Shown here: in pieces, positions 26,797 to 35,399 of the stretch
Layout of the letters: each line of letters begins with the position of its first letter
Numbering within the stretch: position 1 is the stretch's first letter
NCBI GenBank assembly: GCA_016124855.1
Contig: WGMX01000034.1
Span: 102,352-166,351, forward strand
Length of the DNA: 64,000 bases
Direction: 5' to 3'
From: Anaerolineaceae bacterium
GTDB taxonomy: Bacteria; Chloroflexota; Anaerolineae; Aggregatilineales; Phototrophicaceae
The notes under the pieces: generated by a model
What the model was told of the DNA's origin: nothing
Databases searched by the model: none
The model's input: only the letters and a program-made list of their open reading frames with translations
Translations under genes and position numbers: made by a program

Positions 26797-27606
26797 TTAA
26801 TTTCCTTCTGGCAGCTCAAGTTTATGATTGAGGCTCTTAATGTGCGCGGCGTTGATCTTGGCACTTTCCAACGGCGAAACCGAGCTACTGCTCTGTTCGA
26901 CCACCACCCAACCGGGGAACTTCTGCGTGACCAATTCGGCTAAGATAGCGCCAAAGTCTAAGCCGATTGTGCCTTTGCCGATTTCCACAAATTTGCCCGC
27001 CGCCCAATCTTTAAGATGCATGTAACCAAGGCGCGTCTTATATTTGCGGATATGTGCGACCGAGTCTTCACCTACGAGGCCGATGTGGGATACATCAAGG
27101 CATAACATCGTTTTCTTGGTTTCATTCAGCAAAATGTCGATTTCGCCTTCGGTTTCGATGGTGCAGCCCACGTGTGGATGATAGGCAAGTGTGATGCCTT
27201 TGTCCGCACCATATTTGGCTAGCTCCTCGCAGCCTGCTGCGAGATTCTTATACTCGTCGGCTGTCGGAGGACGAGTCCGCAAGCGGCCTCCGCCGACTAA
27301 ACCGTACTGTTCAGCACCAAACAAAGCAGCGTAATCCATACGGCGTTTGTGCATGGTGATGGTGTCGGGATTAACTGGCACTTCAATGCCGCCGAAGAAT
27401 ATTCCCGGTGTCAAACCTTGGAGAATCGAACGCAAGTAATCGGGCGGGCCAAGCCAATCCAGCGAATGATCGAACAGTTCAACGGCGTGCCATCCGGCCT
27501 TCTTGATGTCTTTAAAGGTGGCGACCATATCAGGCTTTGTCGTCCAGTTAATGGTACTGTAGGCAAAGCGTAAGGCGTATGTCTTCTTTGCTGTAGCTTT
27601 GGGCAT
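26797..27606 (-). CDS. IolE-like sugar isomerase/dehydratase TIM barrel (2 of 3)
   Basis: 269-residue TIM barrel that most resembles 2-keto-myo-inositol dehydratase (IolE) or isomerase (IolI). Metal ligands appear as Glu in AVELFDHS, His in LAYHPHVGCTIETEGEID, Asp and His in LCLDVSHIGL, His in LGYMHLKDW and Glu in VVVEQSSSS. The HPHVG..ETEGEID block is the strongest pointer to IolE. No other inositol genes (iolB, iolC, iolD) are in the window, so an inositol pathway is not established. Confidence 0.87.
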   Translation of the reverse strand: MPKATAKKTYALRFAYSTINWTTKPDMVATFKDIKKAGWHAVELFDHSLDWLGPPDYLRSILQGLTPGIFFGGIEVPVNPDTITMHKRRMDYAALFGAEQYGLVGGGRLRTRPPTADEYKNLAAGCEELAKYGADKGITLAYHPHVGCTIETEGEIDILLNETKKTMLCLDVSHIGLVGEDSVAHIRKYKTRLGYMHLKDWAAGKFVEIGKGTIGLDFGAILAELVTQKFPGWVVVEQSSSSVSPLESAKINAAHIKSLNHKLELPEGN

Positions 27607-27645
27607 GATCTTAGGCTTCTATGTCTTTCTGAGTAAATTCAACTC

Positions 27646-28545
27646 TCAATTGACCGAATTCAACGAAACAGGTTCTTCATGGGCATCCAGTACGCGGATG
27701 TTGCATTCCTCCGCGACTTTTTGAAACAATTTGGCAACATCGGGCATCTCATCAGAGGTTGCCCCTTCGACAATGACCGGAAAATCTGGCGATAAAGCTT
27801 CAATTTGCCGGAAAAGATTATGGAAATCCATCAATCCTTTGCCGGGGCAACCATCTTGTAAATGTACTGCCAGACGATTTTCAACCCAGATGTCTTTGGC
27901 ATGGCAGCTAATGATGTGCTTCTTCAAAACCTCGACGTGATGCGTGACGGCGGAGGTCGTGTCAAAGACCGTTTTGAGGGTAATCCAATTGGCAGAGTCG
28001 TAATCGCTGGTTACCCACGGTGAATTGACTTCATCCAATATGGACGCAGTGACTTCGGCTGATTCCAGTGTCACCAGTTGGTGGCCTTCCATACTGAGGT
28101 AAACACCAGCGTCTTCAGCCGCTTTGGCGCATTCCTTAAGGCTCTTGACCAACTGCTTTCGGGAAATTTCCGTCCAATTGTCCCTATGCGGGAACCACGG
28201 CCCATCGGGATTCATCGAACCCGGCCCTGTATCTATGCCTCGTGCGCCGAGCCAATTCGCTAATTTCAGAGCTGCTTGTACCGTTCGGACAGCTTCTTTA
28301 CGGGCATTTTCGTCGGTCGTAACTAAATTTTGCCAGTAACCGGTAACCTGAAAGAGGCGAAGGTTTTCATCGGCTAATAACTGCCGCACACGCTCGGCTT
28401 TTGTACGAGGTGTGGTATGGGGATCATTACTTCTAAAGCGGGTAAAAATTCCAGAATAGTCCATTGACCGAACCCGCTTGCACATCTCGGATGTCAGATC
28501 ATCCATATCGTCGGGCAAAAATGCCCCACACATTCCTATTCGCAT
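27646..28545 (-). CDS. Sugar phosphate isomerase/epimerase-like TIM-barrel protein (3 of 3)
   Basis: 299-residue TIM barrel with ligand-like Glu in YLSMEGHQLVT, Asp in VTSDYDSANW, His in ISCHAKDIW and Glu in VIVEGATSDE, plus CPGKGLMDFHNLF, a segment typical of the superfamily. It lies 39 bp upstream of the IolE-like gene and 18 bp downstream of the cupin gene. Three divergent barrels in one operon imply several keto-sugar rearrangements or different substrates. Confidence 0.87.
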   Translation of the reverse strand: MRIGMCGAFLPDDMDDLTSEMCKRVRSMDYSGIFTRFRSNDPHTTPRTKAERVRQLLADENLRLFQVTGYWQNLVTTDENARKEAVRTVQAALKLANWLGARGIDTGPGSMNPDGPWFPHRDNWTEISRKQLVKSLKECAKAAEDAGVYLSMEGHQLVTLESAEVTASILDEVNSPWVTSDYDSANWITLKTVFDTTSAVTHHVEVLKKHIISCHAKDIWVENRLAVHLQDGCPGKGLMDFHNLFRQIEALSPDFPVIVEGATSDEMPDVAKLFQKVAEECNIRVLDAHEEPVSLNSVN

Positions 28546-28563
28546 GAGGTTACTCTTCCGTGA

Positions 28564-29253
28564 TTACTCTTCATGTTCGAGTACAGGGTTTGCTGTAAAA
28601 GGATCGGTGACAATCAACGAGATATAAACTAATGGTTCAAATCCTGCATTAGTGATTTGGTGCGGTGTAGTCGCAGGAATGAGTTGATAGCGATTTGCCG
28701 CCAACACACCACCTAAGGTGTTCACCTGTATTTGAGCTGACCCATTCACGATATAAATCACGCGATCTTGTGTATCGAGTTTGCGTTGTCCTTCGCTCTC
28801 ACCGGGTTGGAGCGTCACCTTCTCGGCTTTAAAATGTTCATTCGAAGGCAGTGTCTCGCTCTCATAGACATTAGCGTAGGGTGCATCGCCTTCGTAATTG
28901 TCCGGCGTGAAATCTTTATGACGCAAGCGGTTATGTTTATGATTAGGTGCAACGACCACAAAGAAACAGACTGTTTCGTCGCCAGCGAACCAATAATTAT
29001 GATATTTATTGGGTGGCATAATCATAAAGTCGCCAGTTTTATAAACCCGCTTGCTGCCACCAATTTGGATTTCTAAACTTCCCTGCGCCAGAAATCCTAT
29101 CTCTGTCGCATCATCGTGCACATGAGGCGTCGGACCAAGCCAGTCATTGTTGAACCACTTCACATCCGGAGTCCACACTAGCGGCAGCCCACGACAGCGT
29201 TCATTCAACATGCGTGGCTGTTCCATCCAAGCTTTATAGTCAATATTTGACAT
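28564..29253 (-). CDS. Cupin-domain protein
   Basis: 229-residue protein with two beta-barrel (cupin) halves. The first has the metal-site pattern THVHDDATEIGFLAQGSLEIQIG, seen from PHVHDD to LEIQIG, with His-x-His and a Glu, followed by PPNKYHNYWF; the second, near 150-215, has VIYIVNGSAQIQV and PATTPHQITN. Such bicupins serve as sugar isomerases, lyases or ligand-binding proteins. It lies 2 bp downstream of an ABC permease gene and probably acts on the imported compound. Confidence 0.85.
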   Translation of the reverse strand: MSNIDYKAWMEQPRMLNERCRGLPLVWTPDVKWFNNDWLGPTPHVHDDATEIGFLAQGSLEIQIGGSKRVYKTGDFMIMPPNKYHNYWFAGDETVCFFVVVAPNHKHNRLRHKDFTPDNYEGDAPYANVYESETLPSNEHFKAEKVTLQPGESEGQRKLDTQDRVIYIVNGSAQIQVNTLGGVLAANRYQLIPATTPHQITNAGFEPLVYISLIVTDPFTANPVLEHEE

Positions 29254-29255
29254 GT

Positions 29256-30158
29256 TTAACCTTTTATACCGCTGGTCACAAACCCTTGAACGATGTAACG
29301 CTGTGCCAGCAGGAACATCACAATCATGGGCAGAACCATCAACGTTGAAATTGCCATGACATAATCGGTGCGCGGAATGGTGGGGAACACATCCCTAAAC
29401 ACGTTCAAGCCTAGCGCCAATGTGAAATTATCTGGATTAGATAAGTAAATAAACGGCCCCAAGAAATCATTCCAGATTCCCAAGATCGTGAGCAAGGTGA
29501 CTGATATCAATGCAGGTCGTGCGAGAGGCATATAGATGCGCCACCATATCGTCAAGTGACCTGCCCCATCAATAATCGCCGCTTCATCCAGTTCGCGCGG
29601 AATCTGCATAAAGAACTGTCGTAATAGGAAGATGTTGATTGCTCCGCCGCCAAACCAAGCAGGCACGATTAAAGGCGCAAAGGTATTTAACCAGCCAATT
29701 TTATAAAACAGTATGTAAAGCGGAATGAGTGTCACCTGCGACGGTAACATCAGGGAAGCTAGCACCAGAATAAACCAAATGTTGCGACCGGGGAACTTCA
29801 ACCGTGCAAAACCGTATGCACAAAGCGACGCGGTAACGACTACTCCGGGCACCGTCGCCGCGATAATGAAAATAGTGTTAAATGTCCACCGGGGAAATTG
29901 AGTGTTCTGGTAGTTCCATGCCTCAGGATAGTTCGATGGAATAATTTGACTCGGCAAAAACGTCGGCGGATATTTGTTAATCTCGGTAAAAGATTTTAGT
30001 GAAGTGCTGACCATGACAATCAGGGGAAGCATGAAAACGATCGCCCCAATTATAAGGAACATATAGACAATGCCCTTACTCGTGATTTCCTGCCGACGAC
30101 GGACTGCCTTGATTTTTGCGGATTCACTCGCCGTAATATAAATGGCTCTGCTTGTCAT
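29256..30158 (-). CDS. Carbohydrate ABC importer permease (MalG/CUT1 type)
   Basis: 300-residue membrane protein with six hydrophobic segments and the MalG coupling loop FFMQIPRELDEAAIIDGAGHLTIWWRIYMPLARPAL (from FFMQIP to ARPAL), whose EAA core contacts the ATPase. The track start at 30281 lies deep inside the previous gene; ATG 30158 gives a 4-bp overlap and is chosen. It pairs with the MalF-like permease to form a sugar channel. No ATPase gene is present in the operon, so a shared MsmK/UgpC-like ATPase encoded elsewhere must energise it. Confidence 0.93.
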   Translation of the reverse strand: MTSRAIYITASESAKIKAVRRRQEITSKGIVYMFLIIGAIVFMLPLIVMVSTSLKSFTEINKYPPTFLPSQIIPSNYPEAWNYQNTQFPRWTFNTIFIIAATVPGVVVTASLCAYGFARLKFPGRNIWFILVLASLMLPSQVTLIPLYILFYKIGWLNTFAPLIVPAWFGGGAINIFLLRQFFMQIPRELDEAAIIDGAGHLTIWWRIYMPLARPALISVTLLTILGIWNDFLGPFIYLSNPDNFTLALGLNVFRDVFPTIPRTDYVMAISTLMVLPMIVMFLLAQRYIVQGFVTSGIKG

Positions 30159-31081
30159 TCGCGCGCTTCTCCTTCGTAATACACCCACAACGGCGAGCTG
30201 CGAAAGATCATCAGTGTCATTACGATAATAATCGCAAAAAGTACCCATGCCATTGCCGATGCGTAGCCCATTTCTAGCCACTTAAAGGCCTTTTCGTAAA
30301 GATTGTAATTGTAGAAATAGGTGGATTTTACAGGGCCGCCCTGCGTCATTATGAAAGCAGGTACAAAAAACTGAAAGGCGCCGATTATTCCTGTAACGAC
30401 GTTAAAGAAAATTGTCGGCGAAAGCATTGGAATAGTGATGTGCATAAATCGCCGTACTGCATTCGCACCATCGATTTTGGCCGAATCCAGTAAATCCTCG
30501 GGAATATTTTGCAGTCCCGCGACATAGATAATCGTCGTTACGGCACTCGCCCAAACGCTCATTATGACAAGTGCAAAAAGCGCCGACTCAGGAGACCCTA
30601 ACCAGTTAATAGGTTTCAGTCCAAATGCTTGTAATACACTGTCGATTGGGCCATATTCCTTGTTGTAAAGATACTTCCACAATACGGCGGATGCCGTTGC
30701 AGGAACAATGATTGGCAAATAGAAAATGGTGCGAAACACGGTCAAACCGCGTACTTTTTGCGTTAACAAAACCGCAAGTCCCAAGCCGACGATTTGTGAA
30801 AGTATGACGAACATTACACCAAAGCGGACTGTCACGCTTAGCGATTGAGCAAACACCTTGTCTTTGAACAAATCAGCGTAATTTTGTAACCCAATAAATT
30901 CAGGTACACCGATTATTTTGTAGTCTGTAAGGCTGTAGTAAGCCGATGCAATCATGGGGCCAAACGTCCAGATCAATAATCCCAAAACCACTGGCATAAT
31001 GAACAAGTAACCGCGTACAGTGTCTCGCCAGAAAGTAGGGCTGCGTTTATTTTTCGGAGGTTTGATTGCTGCTGCCGCCAT
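30155..31081 (-). CDS. Carbohydrate ABC importer permease (MalF/CUT1 type)
   Basis: 308-residue membrane protein with six hydrophobic segments and the MalF-type loop NIPEDLLDSAKIDGANAVRRFMHITIPMLSPTIF (from NIPEDL to SPTIF). The N-terminus is basic and cytoplasmic (KNKRSPTFWRD). It is separated from the binding-protein gene by an 85-bp spacer with a strong hairpin, the usual arrangement for keeping binding protein in excess over permease. Confidence 0.93.
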   Translation of the reverse strand: MAAAAIKPPKNKRSPTFWRDTVRGYLFIMPVVLGLLIWTFGPMIASAYYSLTDYKIIGVPEFIGLQNYADLFKDKVFAQSLSVTVRFGVMFVILSQIVGLGLAVLLTQKVRGLTVFRTIFYLPIIVPATASAVLWKYLYNKEYGPIDSVLQAFGLKPINWLGSPESALFALVIMSVWASAVTTIIYVAGLQNIPEDLLDSAKIDGANAVRRFMHITIPMLSPTIFFNVVTGIIGAFQFFVPAFIMTQGGPVKSTYFYNYNLYEKAFKWLEMGYASAMAWVLFAIIIVMTLMIFRSSPLWVYYEGEARE

Positions 31082-31110
31082 TTATGACTCCTCAAAAAAT
31101 GCTATTAAGA

Positions 31111-31139
31111 ATCCCGCCGCATAAAATCTGCGGCGGGAT
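31111..31139 (-). terminator. Intra-operon attenuator/stabilising hairpin
   Basis: ATCCCGCCGC and GCGGCGGGAT form a perfect 10-bp stem around a 9-nt loop between the binding-protein and permease genes. It lacks an immediate T run on the minus strand, so partial termination or 3'-end protection of the binding-protein mRNA is likelier than full termination. Confidence 0.7.
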
Positions 31140-31166
31140 CTTTTCAGACTTTTAGGTCATGCTCGG

Positions 31167-32459
31167 TTATTTAGAGCTGTCCAGACAAGCCTGAATGTTG
31201 TCGTTCGCTGTCGTAAATGCTTCTTCTACTGAGGTTCCACCGACAATTACCGCGTCAAATGCATCGTTGATTTCTGTATTGATTTGACCAGCATATAAGC
31301 TGCCGCAGTTGCCCGGGAAGTAAGTGGGGGTAATCCCGTTCGCACCATTCTTCATGAATGCGAGAATGTTATTGGGAGGACCCTTCAGGGCCAAAATATC
31401 CGGATCATTTGCCAGTGACTTGAGCAGAGGCATACCCGAGTAATCAAGTGTGATTGACTTTTGGGTCGCAGGAGACAGCAAGCCCTTGATAAAGTCCCAT
31501 GCTAACTGCGGGTCTTTAGCATCTGCGGTGACGCTAAATCCGTAGGTTCCCATACCGGTCACCTTCTTGCCACCAGCAAAGCTTGGAATAACTTCGACAT
31601 CCCATTCAAAAGGTTGTGGATCAAGAGCGCGAATGCTCTTCATTGGACCGGGAATTGTGAATTGCAGGGCACATTTGCCAACCACGAAGCAATCACCACC
31701 CGCATCAAAGTCGAATGGCTGGCCAACTCCATCCTTCGTCCAAATGTCGGTGTAGGCTGTCAAGCCGGCAATCGCTTCCGGTGAATTGAGCATAGCAGTC
31801 TTGCCATCATCGCTCAGAATCTTGCCGCCGAAGCCAACAATCCAAGGTACATAAGTTGCCCACCATTTGGTCGTACCACCATTAGCACCAGCCGGGAAGC
31901 AAAATGCCCCAGTCTTTTCTAGAATGGTCTTGCACGAAGCAATGACATCGTCCCAAGTTGAGTCAGCCGTTGGCAGCGGCGCGCCAGCCTGTTCGAATAA
32001 GGTCTTGTTGTAGTACATAGTCACCACATCGTAAGATGAGGGAATCATGTAAAGACCTTTTCCTTCAACCTTGCTTAGGTCGAGCATGTTTTCATAGACA
32101 TCGGTGAGGTCAAAATTAGGATCCGCTTTGGCGAGTGGTTCCATGTCGATGGAAATACCACCCTTTGCGAATGGAACGACAAACAGATCTGCTGTAAAGA
32201 TGACATCGGCTAATGTACCTGCCGCAGCCTGCGCAGCTAAGACTGTTCCAAGATCACCGGTGAGGACTTCTACCTTAACGGTAACTTCAGGATGGATTTT
32301 AGCGAATTCTTCCACCATTTTGGCGTTCACGCCATCAATAAATGAGCCTTGCAAGCTGGCAAAACGTAATTCTTTGGGTGCATCTTGCGCGACCGCGACG
32401 CTTGCGCCTACCGCAAAAACGGCAAGCATCAAGCTTAGAAGGACTTTTCGCATAAACAT
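31167..32459 (-). CDS. Extracellular solute-binding protein for a sugar (CUT1 family)
   Basis: 430-residue secreted binding protein. The signal peptide (MFMRKVLLSLMLAVFAVGASVAVAQ, ending at AVAQ near residue 25) has no lipobox Cys. The mature part has the bacterial extracellular solute-binding family 1 pattern, including EFAKIHPEVTVKVE, YYNKTLFEQAG and WDDVIASC. GGAG lies about 9 nt before ATG 32459. It is strongly expressed by design: nearest the promoter and followed by a hairpin. The ligand is unknown; context suggests a uronate, aldonate, inositol-like or C-glycoside compound. Confidence 0.92.
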   Translation of the reverse strand: MFMRKVLLSLMLAVFAVGASVAVAQDAPKELRFASLQGSFIDGVNAKMVEEFAKIHPEVTVKVEVLTGDLGTVLAAQAAAGTLADVIFTADLFVVPFAKGGISIDMEPLAKADPNFDLTDVYENMLDLSKVEGKGLYMIPSSYDVVTMYYNKTLFEQAGAPLPTADSTWDDVIASCKTILEKTGAFCFPAGANGGTTKWWATYVPWIVGFGGKILSDDGKTAMLNSPEAIAGLTAYTDIWTKDGVGQPFDFDAGGDCFVVGKCALQFTIPGPMKSIRALDPQPFEWDVEVIPSFAGGKKVTGMGTYGFSVTADAKDPQLAWDFIKGLLSPATQKSITLDYSGMPLLKSLANDPDILALKGPPNNILAFMKNGANGITPTYFPGNCGSLYAGQINTEINDAFDAVIVGGTSVEEAFTTANDNIQACLDSSK

Positions 32460-32545
32460 TGTTTTCTCTCCGTAACTAAAACATAGCGAAATCTATATAC
32501 AATCTATGACCCATTTAGTTTGCTGCAATTACCTCCTTATAATGT

Positions 32546-32779
32546 TTAGGCTGAATGTGTAGCTTCACTGTCATTCGAATCATGAGTATCCGGTGCTGGT
32601 AACGACTGTAAGCGTCCAGCCCGTGCGGTATTGTCAGGAGTTATGTCCTCGAAGATAATCAAAACGGATTCGCGTTTGGCGTTTCCATCTTCGACAAGGG
32701 CATCCGTAATACGTTCAGCAATTTTTTGCTTTTGTGCAGAATCACGACCGGGGTACCAATAAACAAAAACCGTTGGCAT
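32546..32779 (-). CDS. 4-oxalocrotonate tautomerase-family protein
   Basis: 77-residue tautomerase: MPTVFVYWYPGRDSAQKQKI leaves Pro1 as the catalytic base after Met removal, and SVLIIFEDITPDN is the characteristic second strand. A roughly 20-residue polar tail (PDTHDSNDSEATHS) extends beyond the normal 60-residue core. It is the first gene of the catabolic operon, directly divergent from the GntR gene. It may interconvert keto and enol forms of a sugar-acid breakdown product. Confidence 0.83.
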   Translation of the reverse strand: MPTVFVYWYPGRDSAQKQKIAERITDALVEDGNAKRESVLIIFEDITPDNTARAGRLQSLPAPDTHDSNDSEATHSA

Positions 32780-32823
32780 GTAAAACTTTCCAAAAAGAGA
32801 AATATTCTATAGAATGCTTGAAA

Positions 32824-32855
32824 CGAATTTCGAAATTGTAAATTCGAATTTCGAA
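32824..32855. promoter_or_regulatory. Probable GntR operator: two adjacent 12-bp palindromes
   Basis: AATTTCGAAATT (32826-32837) and AAATTCGAATTT (32840-32851) are both perfect palindromes, and CGAATTTCGAA recurs 21 bp apart, two helical turns. They lie between the divergent tautomerase operon and the gntR-type gene, about 35-65 bp from the regulator's start. Binding by that regulator, giving autoregulation and control of the operon, is inferred from position. Confidence 0.65.
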
Positions 32856-32890
32856 TCTGTCAACTCAATCTGATAAATTAAGGACTCTCA

Positions 32891-33595
32891 ATGATAACCA
32901 AATCGTTTGGCCCTATCGAAGAACATCGACGTACACTAGCCGCACAAGTACAAGAACGAATCCGTGAAGCAATTTTGAAACAAACCCTGAAACCGGGTGA
33001 ACGCATCGACCAAAATCTACTAGCGGAGCAACTTCAGGTCAGCATGGCTCCTATTCGTGAAGCATTGAAAGGTCTGGAAGCTGAAGGCTTAGTCATGATT
33101 CAACCTCGACGAGGCGCATTTGTCATTGAAGTGTCGCTCACGGATATGGATAAACTCTACTTCTCGCGCGGTTTGATTGAAGGCGAAGCGATTTACAATG
33201 CAGTCCCCCTTCTCACTGAGAATGACTTCACCGAGTTGGAAAACATGACCAAGGCCATGCGCCGCGCAACTGATGCTAATGACATCAACACCTATATCAG
33301 TTTGAATCGCCAATTTCACACCCACATTTATGAGGCACTGGATAACCAACATCTAATGCAGGTTATCCAATTGCTTTGGGAGCGCAGCGAACTCTATCGT
33401 TTTCGCTATATGTTTGTGACGCGAGATCACGAGCGTATCCATCAGGAACATGATGACATTCTTGAAGCCTGTCGTCAGCGTAATCAAGAACTTGCCAAAG
33501 AACGGGCGATTCAACATATCACCCTCACCCAACACGCGCTGCATGACCAACTTAAAGGTGACAACTCACATCGTGGTGACTTTCACGATCATTGA
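32891..33595 (+). CDS. GntR-family transcriptional regulator (FCD/FadR subfamily)
   Basis: 234-residue regulator. The winged helix spans about 15-80 (LKPGERIDQNLLAEQLQVSMAPIREALKGLEAEGLV region; key recognition segment VSMAPIREAL). The C-terminal FCD domain has metal-binding His residues in RQFHTHIYEAL, HQEHDDILEAC and ITLTQHAL, which in this family bind Zn or Ni and sense carboxylates such as sugar acids. AAGGA precedes ATG 32891. It is divergent from the catabolic operon and adjacent to the twin palindromes, so it most likely represses that operon. Confidence 0.93.
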   Translation: MITKSFGPIEEHRRTLAAQVQERIREAILKQTLKPGERIDQNLLAEQLQVSMAPIREALKGLEAEGLVMIQPRRGAFVIEVSLTDMDKLYFSRGLIEGEAIYNAVPLLTENDFTELENMTKAMRRATDANDINTYISLNRQFHTHIYEALDNQHLMQVIQLLWERSELYRFRYMFVTRDHERIHQEHDDILEACRQRNQELAKERAIQHITLTQHALHDQLKGDNSHRGDFHDH

Positions 33596-33601
33596 GAACG
33601 T

Positions 33602-34351
33602 TTAGCCCGTTCCACCTTTTACACTCCACACTGAACCAGTGGTATAGGTGTTGCGCTCGGAACTGAGCATTTCGACAACTTCTGCAACTTCTTCCGCATC
33701 CGAATAACGACCGATAGGCGTTCCCGGATTAGCGAGATGTTCAGCCGAAAAGCGGGGGACAACCATCTCGGTTAGCGCACGCCCCGGCTCAACCCCATTA
33801 ACAAACACCCCCTGCTTCGGGTAGGCATTGCCCAATGCATTGATAAATGAAAAAACTGCGCCTTTAGATGTTCCATAAGGGACGAGGTTAGTCGCACCAT
33901 GCCGCGCACCGGATGTAATCGTCACACAGCGGCCCCAACCCTGCTTGAGCATATACGGAATCGCTGCCTGATGAGCATAAAATACGCCGTTCACATTAAT
34001 GGTCATCACGCGGATAAACTCAGCTGCCGTCTGTTCGAGAAAGGGTTTTTCTTTTCCCAGTACACCCGCGCAGCAAATCAAAATATCGAGCCGACCAAAA
34101 GTCTCAACTGTTTTTTCAACTAGCGCATGAACCGCCGCTTCATCGGTCACATCGGTTTTAATGTAGAGTGCTTTCTGACCAAGTGCCTCGATTTGTTTGA
34201 CGGTATCACTGCCATCTTCAACATCGGCGATAACAATATCGCGCCCCTCTTCTGCAATGCGTATGGCACTTGCACCACCAATCCCCCTCGCACCACCCGT
34301 CACAATCGCCACACGGCGTTCCTTAGGCGCGGCAAAACGCAAATTTGGCAT
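33602..34351 (-). CDS. Short-chain dehydrogenase/reductase
   Basis: 249-residue SDR: TGGARGIGGASAIR near 20, Asp in DIVIADVED favouring NAD, catalytic Tyr-x3-Lys in YGTSKGAVF, and the typical C-terminus SVWSVKGGTG. The track start (34423) lies inside the neighbouring gene; ATG 34351 has AAGGAG about 9 nt upstream and gives a 13-bp gap. It ends 6 bp from the convergent GntR gene. With the preceding Gfo/Idh gene it forms a two-gene unit likely controlled with the LacI-led operon opposite. Confidence 0.9.
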   Translation of the reverse strand: MPNLRFAAPKERRVAIVTGGARGIGGASAIRIAEEGRDIVIADVEDGSDTVKQIEALGQKALYIKTDVTDEAAVHALVEKTVETFGRLDILICCAGVLGKEKPFLEQTAAEFIRVMTINVNGVFYAHQAAIPYMLKQGWGRCVTITSGARHGATNLVPYGTSKGAVFSFINALGNAYPKQGVFVNGVEPGRALTEMVVPRFSAEHLANPGTPIGRYSDAEEVAEVVEMLSSERNTYTTGSVWSVKGGTG

Positions 34352-34364
34352 CTCAATAAGCTCC

Positions 34365-35399
34365 TTAAATTCGTTGTACAGTAGTGGCTTTTCCGGTTTC
34401 AGCGGCTTGATAAATGGCATCAATTACCGCGATTGTGTTTAAATTGTCACGTCCTGAAGTCAGCGGTTCCTGTCCGGTTTCGATGCAATCTAAGAAATGA
34501 CCCACTTCCCGAACAAACGACTGAGTATAATCCGCGTTTGGCAAACCCATTGGTGTCATTGCACTGCTGTAAGCTTCCAGTTCAGTGCTATACATATTCC
34601 AACCGTTGATGTTGTTAATCATTCCTTTGCTGCCGTAAAGGATGACCAATTCATGGCTGGCGGTCGGAATCGGATTTTGATAGGAGGCGAAAGTGAAAAA
34701 AGCTTCGCCCAGTGCGCCGTTTTCAAATTCCATCGCAATCGTCGCCACATCTTCATTGTCCATTTCAGGATTAAGTCCCGATGTGGAATAAAATGCAGTT
34801 ACCCGTTTGACTTCGCCGAGGAAATACCGGAGTAAATCAATTTTATGAATAGCGGTCGTGCGGATCACACCGCCGCCAGTCAAAGCCTTCGAAAACAGCC
34901 AATGTCCTTTAGGATAAGCCCTGCTCAAAAATTGATTGCCATCGATACGCGCCGCAATCACTCGCCCAATTGCCCCTTGATCCAACCAATCTTTAATCGG
35001 TTGGTGTTCCGGCAGATAGCGCTGATTTTGCGCCACCATAAATACTTTACCGGCAGCATTCGCGGCATCAACCATTTGCTGACCTTCAGTCAAATTCATC
35101 GCCATCGGTTTTTCGAGGAGGATATGTTTTCCAGCTTTGGCAGCTGCCAACACCATCGGCGCATGGAGAAAATGCGGCGAACAAATATCAACGGCATCGA
35201 CATTGGGATTGGCGATCACCTGCTCCCAATCACTGGTCACAACAATATCGCCACCAATATTTTGGGCATGGGTCTGCGCCAACTGTTCATTATTGTCGCA
35301 GCACATGACAATCTCTACTCGTTCACCTGTCGTTTGGTACCCCGGCAGATGCGCCCGTGCCATCAGGCCACAGCCGATAAGTCCAACACGAATCGTCAT
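34365..35399 (-). CDS. Gfo/Idh/MocA-family oxidoreductase (2 of 2)
   Basis: 344-residue dehydrogenase: GLIGCGLMARAHLPGY at the N-terminus, catalytic LLEKPMAMN, and TGGGVIRTTAIHKIDLLRYFLG containing the active-site His. The middle strand DAVDICSPHFLH is characteristic. It faces the LacI gene across a 324-bp intergenic region and heads a two-gene unit with an SDR. It likely oxidises a sugar or sugar acid feeding the same pathway. Confidence 0.92.
   Translation of the reverse strand: MTIRVGLIGCGLMARAHLPGYQTTGERVEIVMCCDNNEQLAQTHAQNIGGDIVVTSDWEQVIANPNVDAVDICSPHFLHAPMVLAAAKAGKHILLEKPMAMNLTEGQQMVDAANAAGKVFMVAQNQRYLPEHQPIKDWLDQGAIGRVIAARIDGNQFLSRAYPKGHWLFSKALTGGGVIRTTAIHKIDLLRYFLGEVKRVTAFYSTSGLNPEMDNEDVATIAMEFENGALGEAFFTFASYQNPIPTASHELVILYGSKGMINNINGWNMYSTELEAYSSAMTPMGLPNADYTQSFVREVGHFLDCIETGQEPLTSGRDNLNTIAVIDAIYQAAETGKATTVQRI

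Noticed and set aside
24654-28545. A myo-inositol catabolic operon
   Set aside because: One TIM barrel is IolE-like and a Gfo/Idh enzyme is present, but iolB, iolC and iolD homologues are missing, so the specific pathway is not supported.
28632-28644. GGTTCAAATCC, a tRNA T-loop-like sequence
   Set aside because: It lies inside the cupin gene and no acceptor or anticodon arm can be drawn around it.
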